A DNA stretch of 64,000 nt, taken from positions 425,405-489,404 of the forward strand of contig NZ_JAICBX010000005.1 in NCBI RefSeq assembly GCF_019492055.1. The letters are read 5' to 3'. This DNA is from Flavimaribacter sediminis. GTDB taxonomy: Bacteria; Pseudomonadota; Alphaproteobacteria; Rhizobiales; Rhizobiaceae. The notes under the pieces were generated by a model. It did no database searches and was not told where the DNA came from. It saw only the letters and a list, made by a program, of their open reading frames with translations. Positions 37,001 through 49,000 of the stretch are shown here, in pieces (the first letter of the stretch is position 1; each line of letters starts with the position of its first letter). Both the position numbers and the translations under genes were made by a program.

Positions 37001-40000
37001 CCAGGCCTGGAATATCGTGTGCGCGCGCATTTCCGTTCGCGTCGGTGCTTTCGACAATCACATCGCCCCGGTCGAGAGCCGGATTGTCGGCCGTCAATTT
37101 CAGAGCAACGGTTTCGACGGGTCCGCCATTGTCTGCGAGGACGCCAGCCTCCGTCCCGTCGGACAGGTTCTGTGTTTCTGCAAACACATCATTTGCATCC
37201 ACGCTACCATCACCGACAAAATTTCCTCCGCCGTCGACATAGGGATGGACATCCGATGTCTCACCCCCACTGTTGCCAAGCACCAGCGTGTTGGTCAGGG
37301 TCATCGTGCTTGAGAGATTGTACAGTCCTCCGCCATTGACAGCTGTGTTTCCGGTAACCGTGGTGTTGGTCAGATTGACCGTCGCCAGTTGGGCGACGAG
37401 TCCGCCCCCATATCCGGCAGCGCTGCTCCCGGTAGCGACGTTGCCGTAAAGGGTCGTGTTCGTCAGCTCCGTCACGCCCTGAAAATCATAGATGCCGCCG
37501 CCCTTGCTGGCGCTGTTGTCGGAAACAGTCGCGCCGGTCAGGGTCAACGCGCCTGCATTGTTCCACAAGCCCCCGCCCTTTTCGGCCGTATTGCCCGATA
37601 CGGTCGTGCCGGCAAGCGTAAGTGAGCCGGCGTTCCAAAGTCCGCCGCCGTTTGCAGTTGCAGTATTGTCAGCAATCACGCTGTCGGTCAGGGTCAGGGT
37701 CGCGTTTGAATTGATCCGTACGCCGCCGCCCTGGCCGGCATTTCCGCCAGTGACCGTGATGCCATCGATCGTGGAACTGCCATTCGAGACAATCAGGACA
37801 CGGCTGGCTCCGCTCGCATCCAGCGTGACGTCGGATTCGCCGTCGTCATCCACATCGCCCAGGATCATGACATTCGAGGCAATCTGCAGTTGTCCATCGA
37901 CGCCAAGAGAGATCGTGGCATCGTTTTCGAATGCTTCGCCCGAACCGCCGGCGAATGTTATGGTGTAGACAGCATTGTCTTCCCTGCTCGCATCATAATC
38001 GGCATTGGCGATCGCGAGCGCTTCACGCAGAGAGGTCAGTCCGTCGTCTGCATCGACAACGTCCTGGGTCGTCGTGACAACGAGCGAATACATTTCCGGC
38101 TGAACTTCGACTGCTCCCGCGTCGACGGCACCGCCATTGTCGACGCCGGGAATGTCAACTTCGCGCACATTTCCATTCGCATCTGTGCTTTCGGATACGG
38201 GATTTCCGAAATCGAGCGCCGGGTTATCCGACCTCTCATTCAATGCAACGGTTTCAACCGGTCCGCCATTGTCTGCAAGCAGTCCGCCTCCGTTATCAAG
38301 ATCCACTTCTGCAAACACGGTAGCAATATCCGCGCCGCCGACCAGATTTCCATTACCTGTATAGACGCCTGAGACTTCATCTCCGCTGTTGCCGAGCACC
38401 AGGCTGTTGGTCAGTGTCGTAGACCCGGTTATGTGATGCGATATGGCTATATCGCTCAGGATTCCGCCGCCATCGGTTGCAGTGTTGCCGGTAACCGTCG
38501 TGTTTACGAGAGAGACGTTGCCGTGCACATTGACGATTCCACCTCCCCCGTCGGATGCAGCATTGCCCGCCAGTGTCACATTGGTCAGATCTGCGCTACC
38601 ACCTGAATAAAGACCGCCGCCGAAATCTGCAGCCGTATTGCCTGACAGCGTGGTGTTGAGCAGAGAAATCGAACCGTCGTTCCATACGCCTCCACCGTCA
38701 ATCGAAGCGTAGTTGTCAAAAATTGTACTGTTGGTGACAGTCAGATCACCACTGGGAGCAACGGAAATACCCCCGCCCCTGCCTGCATTCCCGCCTGTAA
38801 TATTCAGGCTGGTGAGGACAGATGTGCCATTGCCGACGCTAAGTACCCGGCTGGCATTGTTGCCGTCGAGGGTTATGTCTGCCTTGCCGTCGCCATCGAC
38901 ATCGCCGAGGATGGTGACATCCGATGTAATCGCGAATTGACTGCCGCCGAGGACGATGATGCCTCCATTCTCGAACGCGTCGCCGACGCCGGCCGCAAAA
39001 GTAATGGTGTCGTTGGTTCCGTCGATGCCGTCGGCGTCATCTACACTGTTGGCGTAGGCGAGCGCCTCCCGCAAGCTGGTAAGACCGTCATACGCATCGA
39101 CGATATCCTGCGTGGTATCGACCACCAGAGAAGCTGTTTCCGGCACGGCGGCAAGCTCCACTGCGCCAGCGTCTACTGTGCCGCCGTTGTCGATGTCCGC
39201 CCCGTACGCATCATACAGATCGACGTCACGCGAATTGCCGTTGGCATCCGTTGTTTCCGCGACCGAACCGCCACGATCCAGCGCAGGATTGTCAGCGACG
39301 GATTTCAACGCGATGGTCTCGACCAGCCCGCCATTGTCCGCCAGGACACCGGCTACCGTTCCGGCGGTGTTTGAATGGGTGTTTTCGAATACGTCTTCAG
39401 CGGCGACAGCGCCATCACCGACAAGGTTTCCGCCGCCACTGGTATAACCTCCGGTGACCTCGCCGCCGCTGTTGCCGAGCACCAGGGAGTTGGTAAGCGC
39501 AAGGGAACCGTTCGCAGCCCTGATTCCGCCTCCGTTTTCCGCGACGTTTCCGGAAAACGTCGCGTTGATGAGAGTCGCCTCGGAGTAGTTTGACAGTCCT
39601 CCGCCCAAGTCGGCTTCATTGTCTGCGATCGTGGAATTGACCAGTGTGGCCGTGCCCTGGTTATAGATGCCGCCGCCATAGGCGGCGTTGTTGCCTGAAA
39701 CGGTAGTGCTGTTGAGTTCGACCGTGCCACGGTTGGTGATCCCGCCGCCGTAATTCGCATTGTTGCCCGAAACGGTCGAGTTGGTCAGTGTCGCCATGCT
39801 GCCGGACTGGATATACAGACCGCCGCCTGTTAAATAGGATGCATTCCCGGTAAGAATGCTGTTTTCCAGAACAACGGCCGCACCGCCACTTACTCGCACG
39901 CCGGCGCCATCGAGATCGTTGCCGCCGGTGAAGATCAATCCTTCGAGGTGCGAAGTGCCTCCACTGACCATCATAACCCGGGTCACGGCATCGTCCTGCC

Positions 40001-43000
40001 CTGCGCCCGAGTTCGCATTGAGCGTTACATCGGCTCTGCCGTCTCCGTCGATATCGCCATCGATCGTGACGTCGGACGTAATTATAAGTTGATAGTTGGC
40101 GCCAAGGTAGATTGTGGCGTCATCACCGAACACGCTTTCGTCGAAAGTGATCTTGTCGTTGCCGAAACCATCGCCATCGGCGTCATCGGTTGCATTGGCG
40201 TAGGCCAGCGCTTCCCGCAGACTGGTCACGCCATCATTGGCGTCAACCACATCCTCAGCCGTTGTGACAATCAGACTCGGAGTTTCGGAAGGCTCGACAA
40301 CTTCTGCGGTCGGATCACTGGCGACGGATTCCGTTGTGCCACGGCCGTCCGTGTAGCTGACGACAACCTGAACCACAGCGCCCACATCGTCGTTGGCCAG
40401 CGTGTAGCTCTCCGCAGTAGCCCCGGCGATATCGTCGAACGTGGCCCCGCCATCGGTCGAGCGCTGCCACTGGTACGACAGGAGTCCCAGACCGTCCGCA
40501 TCGGCAAGACCCGAGGCATCCGCAGTGAGGACCTGTTCTTCTTCAACTGTGCCCGATATGAGCACGGAACCCGTCGGGGTGTCATTCACATTGGCGACCG
40601 CACCCGTCGGTGCACTCGTCACACTCTCGGCCGTACCCTGACCGTCTGTATAGCTGACCACCACCTGCACAAGCGCGCCGACATCGTCGTCGCCGAGCGT
40701 GTAGGTCTCCGCGGTAGCCCCGGCGATATCGTCGAACGTGGACCCGCCATCGATGGACCGCTGCCAGTGGTAGCTGAGCGTGCCGAGCCCGTTCGCGTCG
40801 GCAAGTGCCGAGGCGTCAACCGTTAGCATCTGATCTTCTTCGGCCGTGCCCGATATCAGGACCGAACCTGTCGGGGGGGCCTTCACATTGACGACCGCAC
40901 TCGTCACACTCTCGGCCGTACCCTGACCGTCTGTATAGCTCGCCGCCACCTGAACAAGCGCGCCGACATCGGCGTCGCCCAGCGTGTAATCGGCGCTTGT
41001 GGCCCCGGCGATGTCGTCGAAGGTGGCGCCGCCGTCCGTCGAGCGCCGCCACTGGAATGACAGGGTTCCGAGGCCATCGGCGTCGGCAAGACCCGAAGCG
41101 TCTGCGGTCAAAACCTGATCTTCTTCAGCCGTGCCGGTGATGAGGACGGCGCCCGTCGGCGCATCGTTGATATTGGCGACCGGACCGGTTGCCGCGCTCG
41201 CAACGCTCTCGGCTGTGCCCTGACCATCCGTATAGCTGGCGACAACCTGGACGAGGGCGCCCACGTCGGCGTCGCCGAGCGTGTAGCCCTGCACCGTCGC
41301 ACCCGCAATGTCATCGAAGGTGGCGCCACTATCGATGGACCGCTGCCACTGGTAGCTGAACGTGCCGAGCCCGTTCGCGTCGGCAAGACCCGAGGCGTCT
41401 GCGTTGAGAACCCTATCCTCCTCCGCCGTGCCAACGATCAGCACCTCACCTGTCGGCGCATTGTTAACCACGCTCCGGGTGAGCTCATAGGCTCCAATAT
41501 CGCGGCCGTCCGCATTGCCGAGACCATTGTCCACGTCTGACTGGTCGAACGCGGACTCGCCGCGAGCATCCGTGGCCTCGATCATGAACGACCCGTCCGA
41601 CACTGCCGCGTCCAGCGCCGGATTGGTGAGATCCACCTTCAATGCTATGGTTTTGACCGGCCCGCCATTGTCGGCGAGCAGACCACCACCGGTATCCAGA
41701 TCGATCTCGGCGAACACGTCCTCCACATCTTTGCCGCCGACAATGTTGCCGCCATCATCGGAGTACCCGCCAAATGTTTCGCCACCGCTATTACCCAGAA
41801 CGAGCGTGTTGCTCAGGTTCGCCGAGCCGCCAAGTTTCGAGAGACCACCGCCGGTCGAGGCAGAGTTGCCCGAAAGGGTGGCATTTACCAGTGTCGCTTC
41901 GCCGCCTCTCAAGCTGATTCCGCCGCCGAAACTGTTCGCCCCGTTCCCCGAAAGAGTGGTGTTCGTCATGGTGGTTCGACCAGCTTGTGACGCAATCCCG
42001 CCACCCTCATTACCGGCATGATTGTCCGAGATGGTGGTATTCGTCAGCGTCTCGGTTCCTCCCTGCGTGACAAACCCGCCGCCGGAAGTAGATGCACTGT
42101 TGCCGGAAATTGTCGTATCCGTCAGAACCGCAACCGAACCCAGAGAGGCAAAGCCGCCACCCGAACCGCCGGCGACATTGTTCGAAAGCGTGACGTTGTT
42201 CAGCGTCACGACGCCGCCTCCCGAGATCAAGAGTCCGCCACCGTCGCTGTTCGATGTGTTGTTCGACACGGTCGTATTCAGGAGATCCAGTCTGCCACCG
42301 GCCAGTAATACGCCGCCGCCTGAGGAATTTGCATTGCCGCCAGTGACGACCAGTCCTTCAAGATCGACACTGGTATTCTGGATGGAAAATATACGGCTGG
42401 AGGCATCTTCGGCGCCTTCCGCTGTGTTGGCGTCAAGCGTGACGTCGGCCACGCCATCGCCATCGACATCGCCATTTATCGTTATATCTGAATTGATCAG
42501 CAGCTCGCCGTAGTCACCGAGATAAATAGTTCCGCCATTCTCGAAGGCTTCGCCAATGTCGGAAGCAAAGGTGATCGTATCGTGGTCGGAGCCATCGCCA
42601 TCAGCGTCCCGATTGCTGAAACTGTTTGCCAGGGCGATCGCCTCGCGGAGGCTGGTTTGTCCATCGTTTGCATCCACCACGTCCTCGGTTGTGGTGACAA
42701 TGATACTTGTCGCTACGACTTCACCCGTTGCCTCACTCGCCACGCTTTCGGCCGTCCCCTGACCGTCGGTGTAACTTGTAATAACACGGACCTGCGCATC
42801 GACATCGTCATCGCCGAGCGTATAGGTACCGGCCGTCGCACCGGCGATATTATCGAAGGTGACGCCGCCATCGGTCGAGCGCTGCCACTGATATGACAGA
42901 GACCCCAGCCCGTCGGCATCGGCAAGATCCGAGGCGTCGGCTGTCAGAGTCTGGTATTCCTGCACTCTTCCCGATATCGACACCGAACCCGTCGGCGCAT

Positions 43001-46000
43001 CGTTGACCGGCGTGAGATCCAGCGATGCGGTCGAGGAAGCAGTCAGCTCTCCATCCGAAGCCGTATAGGCGAAGGTCACTTCGCTGTCGTCATCGGCATC
43101 CGGCGTGTAAGTCCAGCTGTCGTCGCCATTGTCGAAGAGCGCCCCGCCGCCCGTCTGGATCGACAGGTCGGAGATCGTCAGCGATGGGCCATCGACATCC
43201 GATGCCCCTGCCAGAAGCTCGGCCGCTGTGATGATGCGGCTGCCATCCTCATTGATGGCGCCGAGATCCACCGCTGTGGCAACCGGAGCATCGTTGACCG
43301 GCGTGAGATCCAGCGAGGCGGTCGAGTAGGCAGTCAGCTCTCCGTCGAACGCGGTATAGGCGAAGGTGACATCGCTGTCGTCATCGGCATCCGGCGTGTA
43401 AGTCCAGCTGTCGTCGCCATTGTCGACGAGCGCCCCGCCACCCGTCTGGATCGATAGGTCGGTGATGCTCGTTGCAGGCCCGTCGATATCGGATACACCG
43501 GCAAGCAATTCCGCCGCCGTGATCAAACGGCTGCCGTCCTCATCGATAGCTCCGAGGTCCACCGCCGTTGCAACCGGCGCGTCATTGACCGGCGTCAGAT
43601 CGAGCGATGCGGTCGAGGTGGAAGCAAGGTCTCCGTCGGAGGCCGTGAAGGCAAAGGTCACTTCTCTGTCGTCATCTGCGGCCGGCGTGTAGGTCCAGCT
43701 GTCGTCGCCATTGTCGACAAGCGAACCCCCGCCCGTCTGGATCGACAGGTCGGAGATCGTCAGCGACGGGCTGTCGACATCCGATGCCCCGGCAAGCAAC
43801 TCGGCCGCTGTGATGATGCGGCTGCCGTCCTCATTGATCGCACCCAGGTCGACAGGGGCAACCGTCGGCGTGTCATTAACCGGCGTCAGATCGAGCGAGG
43901 CGGTTGAGGTGGCAGCAAGGTCTCCGTCGAACGCCGTATAGCCGAAGGTCACCGCGCTGTCGTCATCGGCGTCCGGCGTGTAGGTCCAGGTTCCGTCATT
44001 GTTGTCGACAAGCGAGCCGCCGCCCGTCTGGATCGAGAGATCGGTGATGCTCGTTGCGGGACCATCGACGTCCGTCACACCGGCAAGCAATTCCGCCGCC
44101 GTGATGGTGCGGCTGCCGTCCTCGTCAATGGCGCCGAGATCCACCGCCGTTGCAACCGGCGCGTCATTGACCGACGTCAGATCGAGCGAGGCGGTGGAGG
44201 ACGCAGACAGCTCTCCATCCGAAGCCGTATAGGCGAAGGTCACTGCGGTGTCGTCGTCGGCGGCCGGCGTGTAGGTCCAGGTGCCGTCATTGTTGTCGAC
44301 GAGAGCGCCGCCGCCCGTCTGGATCGACAGGTCGGTGATCATCAACGACGGACCGTCGATATCGGATACGCCAGCCAGAAGCTCAGCTGCCGTGATCAAA
44401 CGGCTGCCATCCTCGTCAATGGCGCCGAGATCGACTGCCAAGGCCACAGGCGCCTCATTGATGTTTGTGACGGCAATCGAGAGGGTCGCCGTATCGTCCG
44501 GCGTCGCGCCCACTGTGGCGTCATCAACCAGGACGTTCACGTCGAGTGACGGATTGCTCTCGAAGTCCAGGCTCACGCCCGCTTTCAGATAGAGCACCGT
44601 CCCGTCGATCTCGAACACGCCCGCATCCGCGCCCGACAGCGACAGAACATTGGTTCCGAGGGTATCGTCCGAAATCACGATATCGGCGACCTTGATGCGG
44701 GTACCGGTGTCGGTGTCTTCCGCAAGGCTGGCCGTCACATTGTCCAGGGCAACCCTCGGCGCGTCGTTGACAGGCGTCAAATCCAGCGAGGCGGTGGAGG
44801 ATGCAGTCAGCTCTCCGTCGGAGGCGGTGAAGGCGAAGGTCACCGCAGTGTCGTCGTCGGCGGCCGGCGTGTAGGTCCAGGTTCCGTCATTGTTGTCGAC
44901 GAGCGCCCCGCCGCCCGTCTGGATCGACAGGCCGGTGATCATCAGCGACGGGCCATCGACATCCGTCACCCCGGCAAGCAACTCGGCCGCCGTGATGATG
45001 CGGCTGCCATCCTCGTCGATGGCGCCGAGATCCAACGCTGTGGCAACCGGCGCGTCATTGACCGGCGTTAGGTCAAGCAAGGCGGTCGAGGAGGCAGTCA
45101 GCTCTCCATCCGAAGCCGTATAGGCAAAGGTCACTTCGCTGTCGTCGTCGGCATCCGGTGTGTAGGTCCAGCTGTCGTCGCCGTTGTCGACAAGTGACCC
45201 ACCGCCCGTCTGGATCGACAGGTCGGAGATCGTCAGCGACGGACCGTCGATATCGGATACGCCAGCCAGAAGCTCAGCTGCCGTGATCAAACGGCTGCCA
45301 TCTTCGTCGATGGCGCCGAGATCCACCGCAGTGGTGACCGGCGCATCGTTGACAGGCGTGAGATCCAGCGACGCGGTAGATGACGCAGTCAGGTCTCCAT
45401 CCGAAGCCGTATAGGCGAAGGTCACTTTGCTGTCGTCGTCGGCATCCGGTGTGTAGGTCCAGCTGTCGTCGCCATTGTCGACAAGCGAGCCGCCACCCGT
45501 CTGGATCGAAAGGTCGGAGATCGTCAGCGACGGGCCATCGACATCCGATGCCCCGGCAAGCAACTCGGCCGCCGTGATGATGCGGCTGCCATCCTCGTCG
45601 ATGGCGCCGAGATCCACCGCTGTGGCAACCGGCGTCTCGTTGATGTTCGTCACGGCAATCAAGAGCGTTGCCGCATCGTCCGGCGTCGCGCCCACTGTGG
45701 CGTCATCGACCAGCACGCTCACGTCGAGCGCCGGGCTACTCTCGAAGTCCAGGCTCACGCCCGCCTTCAGGTAGAGCTCCGTCCCGACGATCTCGAACAG
45801 GCCCGCATCCGCGCCCGACAGCGACAGGGCATTGGTTCCGAGGGTATCGTCCGAAATCACGATATCGGCGACCTTGATGCGGGTACCGGTGTCGGTGTCT
45901 TCCGCAAGGCTGGCCGTCACATTGTCCAGGGCGACTGTCGGCGGGTCGTTGACTGGCGTCAAATCCAGCGAGGCGGTGGAGGATGCAGTCAGCTCTCCGT

Positions 46001-49000
46001 CGGAGGCTGTGAAGGCGAAGGTCACCGCAGTATCGTCGTCGGCGGCCGGCGTGTAGGTCCAGGTGCCGTCATTGTTGTCGACAAGCGAGCCGCCGCCCGT
46101 CTGGATCGACAGGTCGGCGATGGTCAGCGTCGGACCGTCGATATCGGTTACGCCCGCAAGCAATTCTACTGCGGTGATCAGACGGCTGACATCCTCGTCA
46201 ATGGCCCCAAGATCAACCGCTGTGGCAACCGGCGCGTCGTTGACAGACGTCAGGTCAAGCGAGGCGGTCGAGGAGGCAGTCAGCTCTCCATCCGAAGCCG
46301 TAAAGACGAAGGTTACCGCGCTGTCGTCGTCGGCGGCCGGCGTATAGGTCCAGCTGTCGTCGCCGTTGTCGACAAGAGAACCGCCGCCCGTCTGGATCGA
46401 AAGGTTGGAGATCGTCAGCGACGGGCCATCGACATCCGATGCTCCGGCAAGCAACTCGGCCGCAGTGATGATGCGGCTGCCGTCTTCGTCGATGGCGCCG
46501 AGATCCAACGCTGTGGCAACCGGCGCGTCATTGACCGGCGTCAGGTCAAGCGAGGCGGTGGAGGAGGCAATCAGCTCTCCGTCGAACGCGGTATAGGCGA
46601 AGGTCACTGCGGTGTCGTCATCGGCATCCGGCGTGTAGGTCCAGCTGTCGTCGCCATTGTCGACAAGCGAGCCGCCACCCGTCTGGATCGACAGGTCGGA
46701 GATCGTCAGCGACGGGCTGTCGACATCCGATGCCCCGGCAAGCAACTCGGCCGCCGTGATGATGCGGCTGCCATCCTCGTCGATGGCGCCGAGATCCACT
46801 GCTGTGGCAACCGGCGTCTCGTTGATGTTCGTCACGGCAATCAAGAGCGTTGCCGCATCGTCCGGCGTCGCGCCCACTGTGTCGTCATCGACCAGCACGC
46901 TCACATTGAGCGCCGGGCTGCTCTCGAAGTCCAGGCTCACGCCCGCCTTCAGGTAGAGCTCCGTCCCGACGATCTCGAACAGGCCCGCATCCGCGCCCGA
47001 CAGCGACAGGGCATTGGTTCCGAGGGTATCGTCCGAGATCACGATATCGGCGACCTTGATGCGGGTACCGGTATCGGTGTCTTCCGCAAGGCTGGCCGTC
47101 ACATTGTCCAGGGCAACTGTCGGCGCGTCATTGACCGGCGTCAGGTCAAGCGAGGCGGTGGAGGACGCAGACAGGCCGCCGTCGGAGGCTGTGAAGGCGA
47201 AGGTCACCGCAGTGTCGTCGTCGGCGGCCGGCGTATAGCTCCAGGTGCCGTCATTGTTGTCGTCAAGCGCCCCGCCGCCCGTCTGGATCGACAGGTCGGT
47301 GATCATCAGCGACGGACCGTCGATATCGGATACGCCAGCCAGAAGCTCAGCTGCCGTGATCAAACGGCTGCCATCTTCGTCGATGGCGCCGAGATCCACC
47401 GCAGTGGCGACCGGCGCATCGTTGACAGGCGTGAGATCCAGCGACGCGGTAGATGACGCAGTCAACTCTCCGTCTGAAGCCGTATAGGCGAAGGTCACTG
47501 CGGTGTCGTCGTCGGCGGCCGGCGTATAGGTCCAGCTGCCGTCGCCATTGTCGACAAGCGAGCCGCCACCCGTCTGGATCGACAGGTCGGAGATCGTCAG
47601 CGACGGGCCGTCAACATCTGTCACACCGGCAAGCAATTCTACTGCGGTGATAAGACGGCTGCCGTCCTCATCGATGGCGCCGAGATCAGCCGCAGTGGCA
47701 ACCGGCGTCTCGTTGATGTTCGTCACGGCAATCAAGAGCGTTGCCGCATCGTCCGGCGTCGCGCCCACTGTGGCGTCATCGACCAGCACGCTCACGTTGA
47801 GCGCCGGGCTGCTCTCGAAGTCCAGGCTCACGCCCGCCTTCAGGTAGAGCTCCGTCCCGACGATCTCGAACAGGCCCGCATCCGCGCCCGACAGCGACAG
47901 GGCATTGGTTCCGAGGGTATCGTCCGAGATCACGATATCGGCGACCTTGATACGGGTACCGGTATCGGTGTCTTCCGCAAGGCTGGCCGTCACATTGTCC
48001 AGGGCAACTGTCGGCGCGTCGTTGACAGACGTCAGGTCAAGCGAGGCGGTCGAGGAGGCAGTCAGCTCTCCATCTGAAGCTGTGAAGGCGAAGGTCACTT
48101 CGCTGTCGTCATCGGCGTCCGGCGTGTAGGTCCAGGTTCCGTCATTGTTGTCGACAAGCGAGCCGCCGCCCGTCTGGATCGACAGGTCGGTGATGCTCGT
48201 TGCAGGTCCGTCGATATCGGAAACACCGGCAAGCAATTCCGCAGCCGCGATCACCAGGCTGCCGTCCTCATCGATGGCGCCGAGGTCAACTGCAGTGGCG
48301 ACCGGCGCGTCGTTGACCGGCGTCAGGTCAAGCGAGGCGGTCGAGGAGGCAGTCAGCTCTCCATCCGAAGCCGTAAAGACGAAGGTCACTTCGCTGTCGT
48401 CATCTGCGTCCGGCGTGTAGGTCCAGGTGCCGTCATTGTTGTCGACAAGCGCCCCGCCGCCCGTCTGGATCGACAGGTCGGAGATCCCCAGCGACGGGCT
48501 GTCGACATCCGATGCCCCGGCAAGTAACTCGGCCGCCGTGATGATGCGGCTGCCATCCTCGTCGATGGCGCCGAGATCCACTGCTGTGGCAACCGGCGTC
48601 TCGTTGATGTTCGTCACGGCAATCAAGAGCGTTGCCGCATCGTCCGGCGTCGCGCCCACTGTGGCGTCATCGACCAGCACGCTCACGTTGAGCGCCGGGC
48701 TGCTCTCGAAGTCCAGGCTCACGCCCGCCTTCAGGTAGAGCTCCGTCCCGACGATCTCGAACAGGCCCGCATCCAAGCCCGACAGCGACAGGGCATTGGT
48801 TCCGAGGATATCGTCCGAGATCACGATATCGGCGACCTTTATGCGGGTACCGGTGTCGGTGTCTTCCGCAAGGCTGGCCGTCACATTTTCCAGGGCAACC
48901 GTCGGCGGTTGGTTGCCGCTGTCATCGACGACAACCTCTATGACTTCAAACGATCTGAGCTCGATCCCGAGACTTGCAAAACCTCCTGAAGCGGAACCGG

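Noticed and set aside
43129..48738. Long series of plus-strand open frames of 65-104 codons opposite the adhesin
   Set aside because: They recur with the period of the cadherin-like repeats and start at the same repeated triplets; they are antisense shadows of the minus-strand gene.
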